Below are positions 1 through 11,654 of a stretch of 64,000 nucleotides of DNA, piece by piece. This stretch comes from Stenopsyche tienmushanensis (taxonomy: Eukaryota; Arthropoda; Insecta; Trichoptera; Stenopsychidae), in NCBI GenBank assembly GCA_008973525.1, contig WACJ01000124.1, forward strand, positions 3,472,001 through 3,536,000, read 5' to 3'. Positions within the stretch are counted from its first letter, which is position 1; each line of letters opens with the position of its first letter. A program made the translations under genes and the position numbers. The notes beneath the pieces are model-generated. The model saw only the letters and a program-made list of their open reading frames with translations. It was not told where the DNA came from and made no database searches.

Positions 1-45
1 TAGCGATTGTTTTATGTTACGTATAGACACACTTACACACAGTAG
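1..45 (+). repeat. Dispersed repeat fragment, window edge
   Basis: The first 45 bases, containing TACGTATAGACACAC, match the reverse complement of about 43880-43926 with few differences. The copy runs off the window edge, so its full length is unknown. No ends or target duplication can be defined and the class is not known. Confidence 0.45.
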
Positions 46-1384
46 AGGAGTGTGTCGCTTGGAGTTTCATTTCTCGTGCCGTTCAAGCTAATGACGAAAA
101 GATGAAAGTAGCGAATTTTCCTGTTATAATGAATGTTTCGTTCTTTTCACAAATTCTTTTATTTCCATTTTAAAAAAATACACGCGTAAGCCATGACTTT
201 TGAAATTCACTGAGTGCGCGTTTTAAAATGCAAATTTTCCGCGAATGTATTTTTATTGGCCAAAGCGTATAGTTCAAATTAAATTTAAATCCCAAGAGTC
301 TTCGACCGTTATAAAAGTCTTCTTGGATGTAAATGTTGATCTAGATGTCTTCAGACTGCTTTGTTCGTATTCAAATTCTGAATAGGCAAACTGGTTAAGC
401 TACTCACCCACGATGGTTTCTCAACGGTCTAGTAATAAGTCACTCAAATTATTTAGAATTTAGTTAAAATTGTCAGAAAAAGACTCTTATCAGATTCCAT
501 ATTACAGTGTGTAAAGAATGAGTTTTCATCAATGAATAATTTAGTGACCTTTTGTGGTCAAGATGCATCCGTTGAACACGAGGAGCGGTTGGCAGTTAAG
601 AAAGACGTCATTGTGTTGACTTAGTCATCGGTGTATTGCTCATTTCATTTGTGTCGCAAGCAATTATGGCGTTTCTAAAACTATATCAAACGGCAATAAT
701 GTGATTATTTGATAAATGGCTCTTGAATTGCAAAACGGGGTACAATTAACCCCTCAAACTGTATTATCGTTATTGCTGATATAAATTGACGTCAGCGATA
801 TAACATTCAATCAGTTGTTTGTTCATAATAATATGAAGATTTAAGGTAAGCATGGATATAATCGAAAATGATAATAACTAAACGAACCACATTCGAATTC
901 TTTAAACGATACGTTAACACATTACGTGTGGGAAGCATATATTTATGAATAGCTCTGTCTTTTGATTAGCGTCGATTAAAATGTTATTATACAGTGTTTT
1001 TTCACATTTTATTTATATTACTAAGCTTATTAAGATTTATTAACACAATTATTTTAAAAAAATGAATACATTCTTAGTACACTATAAAATATTATTTTCC
1101 AACATAATTCTTCTTATTATTTAAAATTATAGCAGTGTTTTGGAAACAACAACCAACAGTCAATTACAGAGCAGAAGAATGCAAAAAAGGATGTAGATCA
1201 TTGAAATGCTGAATAAAAATGTATAGCCTTATTTAAATATCTTCCAAGAAGTCAATTAAACAAAATAAAAACTCATCCATTAGTTAAATATATACCAATA
1301 CAACGAAAAAAAAACATGTTTTGCTGATGTCGGTTAAAAATCTACTTATACTTCTATTCAAAAAATGCGATTTTGAATGATATA

Positions 1385-1770
1385 TCGAAGTCAAAAACCC
1401 TTTGAGTAGTGAGCTAATTTTAAATTATCAAAACGTAAATGCTATATTCGTATGTCCGCCATTTATCATCCGTACAAATCCACTTACCTGTCAGGATCGT
1501 CGCAGCGTGTATGAAACTTGTATTTAAATAAATAAACACTGTCGATAGCACACAATATTCGGTCACTTCTTCAACTAAACATAAACAATACACTTGAAAT
1601 TGATTCATTATACCATTCACATATCATTATTAGTCGATAAATTTTGGTTAACGATCTATACAATCGTACGATGTACGCAAGAAATTATCTCCGTCTCTGT
1701 CTCCCATTCAGAATCTTCCACCTGCAAGATACTCTCTCCGCCTCTGTTTATTTCCGAGCTCAACGCGTAA
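1385..1770 (-). repeat. Three-copy dispersed repeat, longest copy
   Basis: Read on the minus strand, the first two thirds of this segment match 23163-23412 at roughly 80-85% by eye. The last third matches 56215-56335, including a block reading AAGTGGATTTGTACGGATGA. The two partial copies together tile this one, which shows a single family of at least 385 bp. A GGAGA/GACAGAGACGGAG-rich section lies at the start of the minus-strand reading. No terminal inverted repeats or coding motif were found, so the class is unknown. Confidence 0.65.
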
Positions 1771-3823
1771 AAATGTTCTTTATGCGTCACTGGAATTAGG
1801 ACATATCGTATCTTGAAAAAAATATTTAAATATATTAAAAAGTAATGATATTTTATATAAATATACGTTTTTTACGGGCGACGTTAAAAATTTGCTCGCA
1901 TCAGGAAACAATAGCGCGTGTAGTGTCCCCGCACATAATGTGTTAATTGAGCACTTGCTTTCCTAGTCTTTTTATTCCAGTCATACATGACTTTGATAGC
2001 TAATTTAATATCAACATTGAGCGTAAATTAAGCAGAACTTTTATATGACAATTGATAAGTTACGATGACCAAATAAATATATTTGTTTATGTGTCGATGT
2101 TGTAGAGCATATATGATAGCCCTGCCTTCGAGCAAATAATAACGTATAAATAGAATGCGTTAAGAATCTTGGAAAATCATTGCTTGAATCGATTGAATTT
2201 TTTTTTTTTGCACTAATGGATATAAAGTTTTCGGACATCAAAATTACCAATTGTCTACGAATTTAAACAAAGTCCTTAATACATGAAAATCATTAACAAT
2301 AACAGAAAATGTACTTTGAGTTATTTTTATGTCGTGCTTTCAATATTGTTTGATTGAAAAAAGCGATCTCGTAGATGTTTATTTCTTTTTTTGTTTCTTT
2401 ACATGGATCTATTACTCTTAATATGAGTAAAAAATAAGTAATTTAATAATAAATGTTGGAAGAATTGTTAGATTCTGTTGAATTGTTTAATAGTTAGGGC
2501 TCTTACAAATTACATAAATTGTATAGATTTGTAAACAAATTGAAAAAGCAAAAAGAGAACAAGCATTTAAAAGAGTTTTATGGATCAATTTTAAGGTTTG
2601 GATAAATCAATAAAAAGCAAGACCTTGATTGAATTGATTATATAATATACATTTTTTTAATAGCTGGAAAGTTTGGGAGCCCTGGTTATTTTTTAGTTCA
2701 AATTTGATCCTAAACTGTTACAAAAAGAGGCTAATGACTAATCAAACAAAAGTAGCAGTCGTGGAAATTGATCATTAGCAAAGAAGACTTCTACAAGAAT
2801 ATAAATACTAAGGATTTAAAATTAAAATAATCAAAAATGGTGGTATGAAATTAATTAACAAAATTGAAGTACATATATGTCTAAAGAAATACTGCCGTAT
2901 CTTTATATCGAGTGTGTGTAACGCGCAAACATCTTGTTCAAGAAAAGGTCATATATTTTACCCCAATATACGAGGGATACATAAAAATAAATAAACCCAT
3001 ACACAATTCATTTGATCATTTGACAATTATTTATTATTAACCAATCGATGATAATTTTTTCCCGTTAATTAAATATGCAAAAAAATTATAAAAACATACA
3101 TATTTATAAATTATGAGTATGCGTAATTAGATTATAAAATAATGATTCGCTAAATTATGTGTAGCGCACCGTAACGCTAGGGTTAACAACCTGCCATGAC
3201 ACTAAAAAATTCAACATAAGCGACTCATTTTAATAAAATTAATTTTGAGTTGTTACATGTAAAATTTGTATGACTACACATTTTTATAAATTTAAATTAA
3301 TATTTACAAGCTTTTTATTAAATTGAGTACAATTATGTCGTGTAATTATATAAGTCGATAAAACAGATTTCTGCTTATAATTGATTTGAATATTTATAAT
3401 TTTGCGTTCGCTCATAGATGGCAGTATAAAGTCAAATTATCAATTTTCATATTGAATACATACCAGCAACTGAATAAAAGTTTTTAAATTAAATATATTT
3501 GTTTGAAAATTTAGATAAAGGCAATCAATATTATTTTTAAATGATCTGACCAATTATATTCATATTTATCAATCGTCATATAAGCGCTATAAATTTAATC
3601 TGTGATTAAAAGTTAATTTGTTCAATTCAAAAAACGAATTATATTTAATTAAAATGTTGCATTTATTTAGGATGACGTTTTGAACTGTTTACTTTAACAG
3701 CGTTGACGTGAGCGAAAGAGATGGTATGCTGTATAATTGCCGCGTGCGGAAGCGAGACAGTGTCGAAAAGGGTGTAAACATGAGATCAAACGCGTGGAGT
3801 GTTTTTAGTAGCAACTTTGGCTA

Positions 3824-3858
3824 TCAGTCGTCGTTCGACTCTCCGCAGTGTTGGATGT
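3824..3858 (+). promoter_or_regulatory. bib: Candidate Inr + DPE core promoter of bib
   Basis: TATCAGTC at 3823-3829 contains the arthropod initiator core TCAGT, with the A at 3826 as the predicted +1. Exactly at +28 to +33 (3853-3858) is GGATGT, which fits the downstream promoter element consensus (R-G-W-Y-V and its extended form). No TATA box lies 25-35 bp upstream. Inr/DPE pairing with strict spacing is typical of TATA-less developmental genes in Drosophila. The site sits 389 bp upstream of the bib start codon in a locally GC-richer segment. Transcription data have not been seen, so this is a motif-based prediction. Confidence 0.45.
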
Positions 3859-4214
3859 GCTACCGCCTTCAATAACGCAGGAAAGAGCGGGAAACGATTT
3901 TCGTTTGAAATACAAAACGAAAATATCGACGTTGCGATATTTTTAATAGCTTTAAAATACCGCGCCGCATAAAATATCGTAAAATAATTAATTTTTATCG
4001 CTATAAAAAATAAATTGTGATTTCTGTGATATTAACATTTTTTTAAAATTTATTGTGCGATTGCAACTTTGATACCGAATTGTTCTACGCGTTGTGCAAA
4101 ATTCGATTTTTTTGCGCCAGTGTCTGTGAACTTTTTTTGCGTACGGTCTGCTTATTTTGGGTTGATTTTTTTTTTAAATAATTCACCATTGCGTTGCATA
4201 AAAAGAGAGTGAAA
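3826..4214 (+). other. bib: Predicted bib 5' leader with one short uORF
   Basis: If transcription starts at 3826 the leader is 389 nt. It contains one upstream ATG, at 3855, opening a six-codon frame that stops at 3873-3875. After that no ATG occurs until the bib start at 4215. The leader is strongly AT-rich after 3930. A spliced leader cannot be excluded, since the 5' end is inferred from motifs only. Confidence 0.4.
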
Positions 4215-4554
4215 ATGGCAGACGAAACATTTCATGTGCCCGAACAGAATATAGAATATCATATAGTGCGCCTTTTGGAGAAATTGGAAGGACTGCGCTG
4301 CGAGGGTGGCACTTTGAGCAACGGGGGTGGTCCAGGATCGGTAAATCTGGAGACTCGGGTCGAGCTGAGGTCCCTGGAGCTGTGGCGCGCGGTCATCTGC
4401 GAATGCTTGGCGGCCTTCTTCTACGTGGTGATCGTGTGCGGGGCGGCGGGAGCCGTGGGGTCGGCCGCGACCCCCGCTTTGGTGCTGCTGGCTTCAGCCC
4501 TCGCCGCCGGCCTGGCAGCGGCCACCCTCACACATTGCTTCAGACACATCTCCG
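4215..4554 (+). CDS. bib: Big brain (bib), coding exon 1
   Basis: First coding exon of Big brain, a MIP/aquaporin-family membrane protein that in Drosophila promotes Notch-Delta signalling in neurogenesis, probably through endosome maturation, and conducts cations rather than acting as a water channel. The ATG at 4215 (context GAAAATGG) opens MADETFHVPEQNIEYHIV, close to the fly N-terminus; an upstream in-frame TTG at 4194 is not a plausible start. Residues 1-55 are the cytoplasmic tail, with a Gly-rich stretch at 36-42. Helix 1 is about 58-80 (ICECLAAFFYVVIVCGAA, with the conserved Glu63 that corresponds to the fly residue linked to ion block) and helix 2 about 86-106. The exon holds 113 codons plus one base and ends in ...HIS before donor G|GTTAGA, which is non-consensus at +3. 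It is strikingly GC-rich against its surroundings. An in-frame TAG lies immediately after the donor, so a retained intron would truncate the protein. Confidence 0.93.
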
Positions 4555-5324
4555 GTTAGACAACGCCTTTTTATTACTTTCAGCGGGCTCCTAATGACAA
4601 TTATCTCTCCTTATAGCCAATTACCTCCGATAAGACAATCATAAACGGGGATTTCCAAGTCGGGAAATGTTGCGGGCTTGGTAGATTACTCCGAATTTAC
4701 TACCCGACGAAAGAACCTCCACATACAAATATCGACTTCGGAAAACAAACACGTTTGTCCATTAAGGCTCCATTCATTATTTTTTATCGGGCCATTCATA
4801 AAATGCGCAAGGATCACCTCGAAAGATCTCAATTTAATGAATTCGCGTCGACGAAATACCTGTCTGCTTACTTGCAACGATTTTTAATTATAACATAATT
4901 ATTCTGAAGCAGGCGGGTGCTTTAATCACCTTCATCATGTTCTCGTCGGCCTCTTTGCTCCGTCGGGTCGAGACTTCTGGGACTCGAGGACGCCCTCCCA
5001 ATCTTTATTATCCCCAGAGATCGCCATAGTATTTCCACAAAGATGAGATTTTCTTGACATGTTATTTTCCGCAGGATTCAAGGTTGCCACAATGATTTTT
5101 ATCTCGGCGGAAAATAAAATTGCCTGGGGTTAACGAAGACCCTACTTCGAGTTTAGCCCTTTCAATTTTTATTATTAGGATTTTTATATTTTATATGTAT
5201 TAATTATTGTGATATTCAATATAAACCGCCAATAAACATAAAGTCACTGTATCCCATTTCATGGCAGGCTTTTATTCTACATACTAGCATTCTCACAGAT
5301 TCATAAACGACTTAAATTCGCATT

Positions 5325-5395
5325 TTAACCTTTTCTTTACTATGGTGTATTTACTACACTGAGTTCAGTTGTAATAATGGGATTTTTTGCTACAT
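5325..5395 (+). repeat. piggyBac-type MITE fragment (TTAACCTTTT end)
   Basis: The segment begins TTAACCTTTTCTTTAC and continues GTGTATTTACTACAC and TAATAATGGGA. This is the same order of blocks as in the complete short element at 17171-17300 and in the composite repeats at 26450, 32281, 41645 and 44343. Only one end is preserved. It is an old diverged copy just upstream of a Tigger-like remnant. Confidence 0.5.
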
Positions 5396-5426
5396 TGAAT
5401 CTCTATATACTATATATATTGATATA

Positions 5427-5718
5427 CAGCGTACTCTCGATTATCTAGGCGTGGATTATCCGGTTTGCTGATTATCCGTGCCTGAAAAATATTAATATTT
5501 TTTTTCGTATATGATTATGAAACGCATACAACAAAACAAACACAATACTAAAAAAAATGTGATACTAGAATAATGAGGCAACTCGCGAAGAGTACATGAG
5601 GTGTTCTGACACAGATAAAGATTAGAAACAATATTCTTCAAAGCAATAAGGATGCTTGTATTTTAACTACCAAAACGAAAGTCTGTTTTCATCTCTCAAG
5701 AGAATCGGATAATGGAGT
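5427..5718 (+). mobile_element. Tigger/pogo-like MITE remnant
   Basis: The left end reads CAGCGTACTCTCGATTATC followed by repeated GATTATCCG units, the style of terminal repeat found in Tigger/pogo (Tc1-mariner superfamily) elements, and it is preceded by TA. The right side near 5700-5717 reads GAATCGGATAATGGAG, a degraded inverted match to the left subterminal motifs. There is no transposase frame inside the roughly 290 bp. The right terminus seems lost, because it abuts a piggyBac-type end at 5719. Confidence 0.5.
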
Positions 5719-5790
5719 TTAACCTTTCCCCTACCATGCTAAAAATCACTACAACTATGCGCTACTATGATATGTATTTGGTACACGTTA
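5719..5790 (+). repeat. piggyBac-type MITE, 5' half
   Basis: TTAACCTTTCCCCTAC followed by a TGCTAAA block and CACTAC aligns with the first 40 bases of the complete MITE at 17171-17300. The matching right end with AAGGTTAA is not present nearby, so this is a half copy or a very diverged full one. Confidence 0.45.
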
Positions 5791-6335
5791 TGAAATTTTG
5801 AAAAATTATGATTGAAATATCTATATTGTGGAATTAGTGTTAATCGATCGTTTCAATTCAGGTTTAGCCTGATATATTGGATCAGAATGGAGTCATGTAG
5901 AGTGACTGAATTTGTAACAGTAATTTTAAAATATCCCAACTTTACCACATGTGGGGAAGACAATGGAACATCATCGCATGAAAAATCCTTTCCCTAACAA
6001 ATTCTCCTATGGAGATCACACCCAGTAACGGATATGGAACCTTAACTAATTTAGTGCCAACGACTCACCGGTGAGTTGCTATACTGTTTGATAGATCTTT
6101 TTTCTTTAATACTTAAATATTATCCTTGGGATACGTATTGGTGAATCTAAAAATGTCTTCATATTTCAACGGATCTTGATGTTTCAATTTTATTTCCATA
6201 GGACTGTCCATTGAAAGATCTTTGCTACATAACTGAATCTCCAATATGTGTTGTAACAATCCCATACAAAAAATGTTCAAAACCCATAAATGATCCAGCA
6301 TGATAGCAAGTGGTATACATGCATATGTTAGGACA

Positions 6336-6400
6336 TACAAGTCGCCTTTAGACAATAAAATATATAAGTCAAATAACTTTTTGCACAGTTTTTAGTACCA
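6336..6400 (+). repeat. Dispersed repeat pair member A
   Basis: A block reading ACAAGTCGCCTTTAGACAAT plus AAAATA, then a diverged CAAATAACTTTTTGCA section, is shared in direct orientation with 58418-58485. The core match is about 26 identical bases. No ends or coding content can be defined. Confidence 0.5.
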
Positions 6401-8363
6401 TTCCACATAAAACATCATTTGATATATGTAACAGTCTTATGTTTGTCATTTTCCGAGCGTTCCCATGGATATAAAAATTATTATTTCTACGCGATGCACT
6501 TATTATCTCCAATCAAATATGCTTATCGATGATTTATAGACGTTTAACAATTGCATTTTAACCCCACATCAGTGATGATCTTGAAGTGAATCGATCGGGT
6601 CAATTCGATAGGGGTTTATCTCATTAATCATGCATTTCTTAGAACATTGTCGTATCATTTAGCCGACCAGCATCAATGTGGTGTACACGAAGCCCCCTCG
6701 TGATGTTTTATTTTCATAATATCTCCACCGTGATTTACGATCACGAGCTGTCAGATTCAGTAACTTCGAGCGGGTAGGGTGGTTAATAAATTAGGGAAAT
6801 TACACAAAGGTGACGGAATTTGTGTGCCACGTAGAACAAGCTTAAAACGACGTTTAAAACGCACAATTTTATATTATTACAGGGCGCATATATTATGTGG
6901 GTGTAATGTGGCCCCGCTTCTGCGATGAAAGGTTAATTTCGATATATTTATTGTGGAATATTTTTAGGAGATGCGAGACCCTGCGCAGTTTTAAGCGTGC
7001 GGTGGATTTTTCGAAGGTTCATACATATTTTAAGGGGAAAGAGATAACGAAAGTGACTCAATTATTATAATTGGAAGAACGAAACCTCATTTTTTCGACG
7101 TCGCCGTCTATATTTATCGACATTTTTCCACATAACCACTCGACTATATATTTTTTCCCATTGGAAATACACCCCAAATTATTTCCTTATTATAATCTTG
7201 TATTTCGGGATTTAACAAAAATACACACCAGATTCTTGAAATAACTGTGTTTAACTATCGCTAACGATGTTAAAGGTCTTCCTAACGATTTGGACGGGCA
7301 AGTCATTTGAAGATAATGACAAAAGTGACATGCTAGAGATTTTTTTACAATATTTTTTTTCGGAGGAGAAGCATTCTCAAAGATAATCAGATAGGTCTTG
7401 TGTATTTTACGAAGCTTGTCGTTTAATAAATCAAGTTCATTAAAGCGATTATGCAAATTTAAATACGGACACTTCCTGTACACGTGAAGGAATCCAGTTT
7501 TGCTTCCTCCACGGCATGATTTTTAATGTTTGAGATGTGTATTATACACTTTAGGTATTCGAGTAATTAAAATTAAATGCGGTGTTAATTTCATAAATTA
7601 ATCCTTCTAAATAAGAAAAACACGGTTTTTACCACCATCGTTATAATGGAGTGTACAGTAGAACAAAAGCAGCTCCGACCCAATTTCATTCAAATCCACC
7701 CTTCTGTAATTTCATCCTGTATGCTTCATATATATTTTAAATTTCGTCCACATATTATATAAAGCACTTCATTTATTATTCATCCGTTTGCTTCGCTACC
7801 TATCTTGTCCACTGTCAGTTTATGCCCTCTCTTATTAACGCAAATCATCATAGTGTAGCCAGCAGTAGTCATATGCAGGTCTAGAACTATATCATTGCAA
7901 GGAAAATGATCACATCCTTACCATTATTATTGATTAACCTCATAACTTGACATTAAAGGCTCACCCGGTAAGCCACTCAGGTGAACGTATTGAAGAGTCT
8001 CAAACATTCACAAACTTAGCAGCTTTTCTTGGAGGATAATGTAAAATAATTCGAGGAGATCATGTTGATTTTTTGTAATGAAGGAATAGAAAGGTGACGA
8101 TGAAAATCCTTTTCTTAATCGAACCTCACAGCATGATTGAGATGAAAACGATATAGAAAGCAGGACTTTGAACCGTTATTATTTCAAATTTCAGTTTAAA
8201 TTTCGGTTCAGTTCAAAACATTTAAATCGGTTGGGTTATGGTTTTCGTTCTGGGAAACAACCTATTTTCGGTTCAGCTCCGGGTGATTCATTTTTGAATT
8301 TTTTAAATGCTTTTATTAGTATAAGAACTTATTTTCTTACAATTTACAACATGTTATTCAATA

Positions 8364-8520
8364 TTTTTTTGTGCGGTAGATGCGTTCCGCGAAAAATCGC
8401 ACAAAAAAAAGCTATGACTTACATTTACATAGAAAAAGTGAAGATGCGTTCCATGGATTTTAAAACCGCATAACTTTGAAATATCTATATAAAATATATC
8501 CAAAATCGCATAAAAAAAGT
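8364..8520 (+). repeat. MITE with TTTTTATGCGA-type inverted ends, copy A
   Basis: The left part (TTTTTGTGCGGTAGATGCGTTCC, read in two blocks) and the right part (AAAATCGCATAAAAAAAG) form short inverted ends. The internal phrases GATGCGTTCCATGGATTTTAAA and CCGCATAACTTTGAAA recur, with changes, in the copy at 22800-22965 and in the half copy at 8955-9015. The size of about 160 bp without coding capacity suits a MITE of a Tc1/mariner-like family, but the class is inferred. Confidence 0.55.
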
Positions 8521-8954
8521 AAATTAAAAAAAAAAACAGGAAAACAATAAGGCAATTAAAAAAATAGCATTTTTGGTAACATTTAAAGGACATTTTGTAT
8601 CATTGGTAAAATTTTAAGGATATCTGACATCTGGCATCTCAATTGCCAGACATCAACCAGAGAAATACTAATTATTTTAATTACAAACTATCATCGTTGT
8701 ATGATAATTTTCGTTGCGATTTTCGATGACTCAAAATCGCTCTCTTCTCCGGAAGAAATAGTATACCCAATGTCAATGTCATCATTGTTCTATGTAGATT
8801 TTCTCTTTCCAACAATATAATTCATAATTAGCAAAGTTGTCACTATAGTCCCTAATTAAAAAAAAATCAGTCATGTCATTTTTTGGACTATTTCCTATTT
8901 TTTCCAAAATATTTCGATTCACACTCTTTATGAAATAATAAAAAAACTGCTTTA

Positions 8955-9015
8955 TAAAAAACCGCATAACTTCGAAATCGTACCAAAAAAAAAGTCGCAC
9001 AAAAAGAGGTTTGAG
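8955..9015 (+). repeat. MITE with TTTTTATGCGA-type ends, right-half copy B
   Basis: AAAAACCGCATAACTTCGAA, then a CGTACC block and AAAGTCGCACAAAAAG match the right halves of the copies at 8364-8520 and 22800-22965. Only the right half is present. It lies 435 bp from copy A, so both may derive from one interrupted insertion. Confidence 0.5.
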
Positions 9016-11035
9016 TGTATTTCTATCTGAATATATGAATACCTTGAATGTATGCCTAATTGAATTTTTCCACGAGAAGCATATATGCAGGCTTATCTTT
9101 GACTTTGAATTTTTCCTATGTGAATTAAATTCAATTCCGAATATTTAATGATTTTACAGTCACACTCGTTCTTAGTATGTTCATATAATTTTGTATGCTG
9201 AGAGATTTCAAACATAATCCCTTGAATTGTAAATTTTATACGACCCAAATAAATATTAGCGTGATCATATGGTTATACGCCTTTTCGCCTGAATTTTAAT
9301 AATTAAATACCAATAATATTCACATCCGTGAAGAATCAAATCAAATTTGCGATAAAATTTCTTCACATCACACCGTTATACGTTTGAGCGAATTTCATAT
9401 TCAATTATAAATGGCCATTAAACATGAGCAATATTAAATGTTAATGTACGAAAGTAATTTCCAGGAATGCTTTCAAAATACAATTTTTCCAGAAATCCCT
9501 TTGTCGCCATAATCGAGTTGTTATCGCTTTCGCAACACTTTGCAATGCTTATTTATCAGCCCGAACTTATTTCGAACGGCTTAAAATATTTATCGTTTAT
9601 CAATTTCCTCAGCCTTCTTAAAATTACATTCAAAAGATCGTCTTATCTGCGTAAAACGATTCCATTTTAAATTAGTAGTCGTGTTTGATTAACAAAAATG
9701 AAGGGCAATCGATCAATCCGGACGTTTAATTATGCACGAATCCGCATGCAAATTTCTAGTGTTTTATCTAAACTTTCCGAAATCAAATAATCACATCTCA
9801 TGAATGATAAAAGCGACCCGATCTAAAACTTCCACCCTGGCATAAATTACAGGTATGCTTTATTTATCTAAGGGACACTAACATAGTTTAGACTAAAACT
9901 GTAACAACCCTTTTGTTGGACAAAAGTTGCCTGACAGATACGAAGCTTTATTTATCCAGGAGTAGTTTATTCGAATAATACAAATAAATTACATCACAAA
10001 TCAATTTGGTGTGATAATCCACTTTTCCGCGCAGATGTTGCGTGCCATTTCGATAAATCCTGAGGTTTTGCCATGGAATTGTACTACCACTGTTATTTTA
10101 CTGACGAAGCTTGCTAATTAACCTGTTGATCGCTTCCAGAGCTCATATATGGCTCGTCATTCTGACAGCTGTCATGTTTTGTTCTGAATCTTTGCTCATT
10201 AGGCACTATATATTAAATAAAAACTGTAATGTTGACACTCAATCGATATAATTTGTAGAGATCGGATTATTATACTTCATTAACTTAAGCTAATCGGATG
10301 GGGCATCATCTTTGTCCCACTCAAATGTCATGCCTTATCTCTTATTAAACACACCTTTTCATTATTCTAATTTGTTCATATAAAAATGTTCAATTTCATC
10401 GTTTAGTTTGATGTGAACGCTTTTTCATCGCGTATTCTGTATTATTTTGGATGTTCAACAAATAACTCAACAAACGGATTTCGCTCATCATGACATTAAA
10501 TACATTACAAAAAATTAACATGTGGCAAAATTTATTATGGTTACATCAAACGAGTTATTTTTATAAGAGATGCTTGGGATTGCATAATAATTTTTTTCCA
10601 AGTCCAAGACAAAAAAGCGTCGATTTTCTAAGCCAGTGCTTATCAACAGGTGGCTCATGGTGGCCTTTAAAAGCATATCATGTATATATACACTAGACTC
10701 TGACAATAATATACTGATGGTATTACTTTTTCTATATTATTTTTTTGTTTTTGTTTGATTTAACGTTTAGTTGCATTGTTTGTTCGTTTGTGTGCTCCGT
10801 GGGAACGTTTGATGAACTCAATACGTCGTATTTTATATTTAAGCTTCATTTGGATTGGATTTTTTTCTTAATCCCGTTATCGAATGTATGTGATCTCTAC
10901 TGGAGACTTTGCAAGGAAGATATTTTTTAATATGGTGATTTCTCGTTTTAATGTTCGGATAGGATCTATTATCTTAAATGATTCTGTAGCGACTCCCCAC
11001 GAAATCGCTGTTAATTTTCATAGATTCAAGGCATA

Positions 11036-11654
11036 TTCAGAAAGTAAGTGTACTAAATTTTTATACTTTTTATACAATTGCCATCCGGTTAAATGCATGT
11101 GGCGATCAGTGGCACAAGCTTTTTTATGCTCTCTTTGAAGAATTCTCCCGCCAGCTTCTTTCCCCACTTCAGAACCTCTTTCTGCACCTGCTCGTCAGTT
11201 GAAAATTTAATATCACTTATTTGTACCTTTATGGACATGAAAAGTTGATGATTTGAAGGCGCTAAATCTGGGGAACACAGGAGGTGATTCAAAATATCCC
11301 AACCAAATGAGTCCAAGAGCGCCTTGCTGATTAAGGCTGTGAGAAGAAGTTCCTCTCTTTTTGTTTTGAATGCTTATTTTAGGCTTTTAGGGTCTCATAA
11401 TATCGTTGTGCTTTTGACTTAGGCATGCAATGGGTACCCACGTTCATCTTCAGTCATAATAGAGCTCAGAAAATCTTTACCTTCAAATTCAAGTCGCTTC
11501 AATTTTAATTAGATCACAGTACTTGGCGAGATTTTTTACTGACTACGACGTTTGCTCTATCAAGAGATCTTCCTTTACTTATCAATGTTGCCAACCTCTC
11601 AAAAACAAAACAAAAAAACAGCCCGTTATGGCCATAATACACTTACTTTCTGAA
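11036..11654 (-). mobile_element. Internally deleted mariner element
   Basis: A perfect 17-bp inverted repeat, TTCAGAAAGTAAGTGTA at 11036-11052 and its complement at 11638-11654, encloses 619 bp. The minus-strand frame at 11089-11316 encodes the C-terminal third of a mariner transposase. LLCSPDLAPSNHQLF carries the third catalytic Asp of the D,D34D triad, followed by a typical DEQVQKEVLKW...KKLVP tail. A degraded first catalytic block (TEDERGYPLHA) is visible around 11420-11460 with stops after it. The second Asp region (HHDNARPH) is missing. Full mariners are about 1.3 kb, so roughly half is lost. TA precedes the left end but not the right. The element is non-autonomous. Confidence 0.85.

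Larger units (their letters stand above)
1..3823. other. Upstream intergenic DNA, no gene seen
   Basis: This stretch is AT-rich, with many short A/T runs and no open frame that resembles a known protein. Two repeat copies can be placed in it: the first about 45 bases match a minus-strand copy near 43880-43926, and 1385-1770 belongs to a three-copy dispersed family. From about 3660 the base composition becomes GC-richer towards the bib promoter, as expected of proximal promoter DNA. The neighbouring upstream gene is not visible. Confidence 0.6.

Noticed and set aside
4194..4214. Longer bib N-terminus from the upstream TTG
   Set aside because: Non-AUG starts are rare in insects, and the ATG at 4215 has a good context and matches the family N-terminus.
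4382..4594. Open frame overlapping bib exon 1 in another frame
   Set aside because: It exists only because exon 1 is GC-rich; it lacks any protein similarity.
6113..6355. 80-codon minus-strand frame near a repeat
   Set aside because: TTG start inside a dispersed repeat block, and no recognisable family.
8165..8290. CGGTTCAG/CGGTTCGG-rich block as a separate transposon
   Set aside because: Similar words occur at 46815-46875, but the match is too short and simple to define an element.
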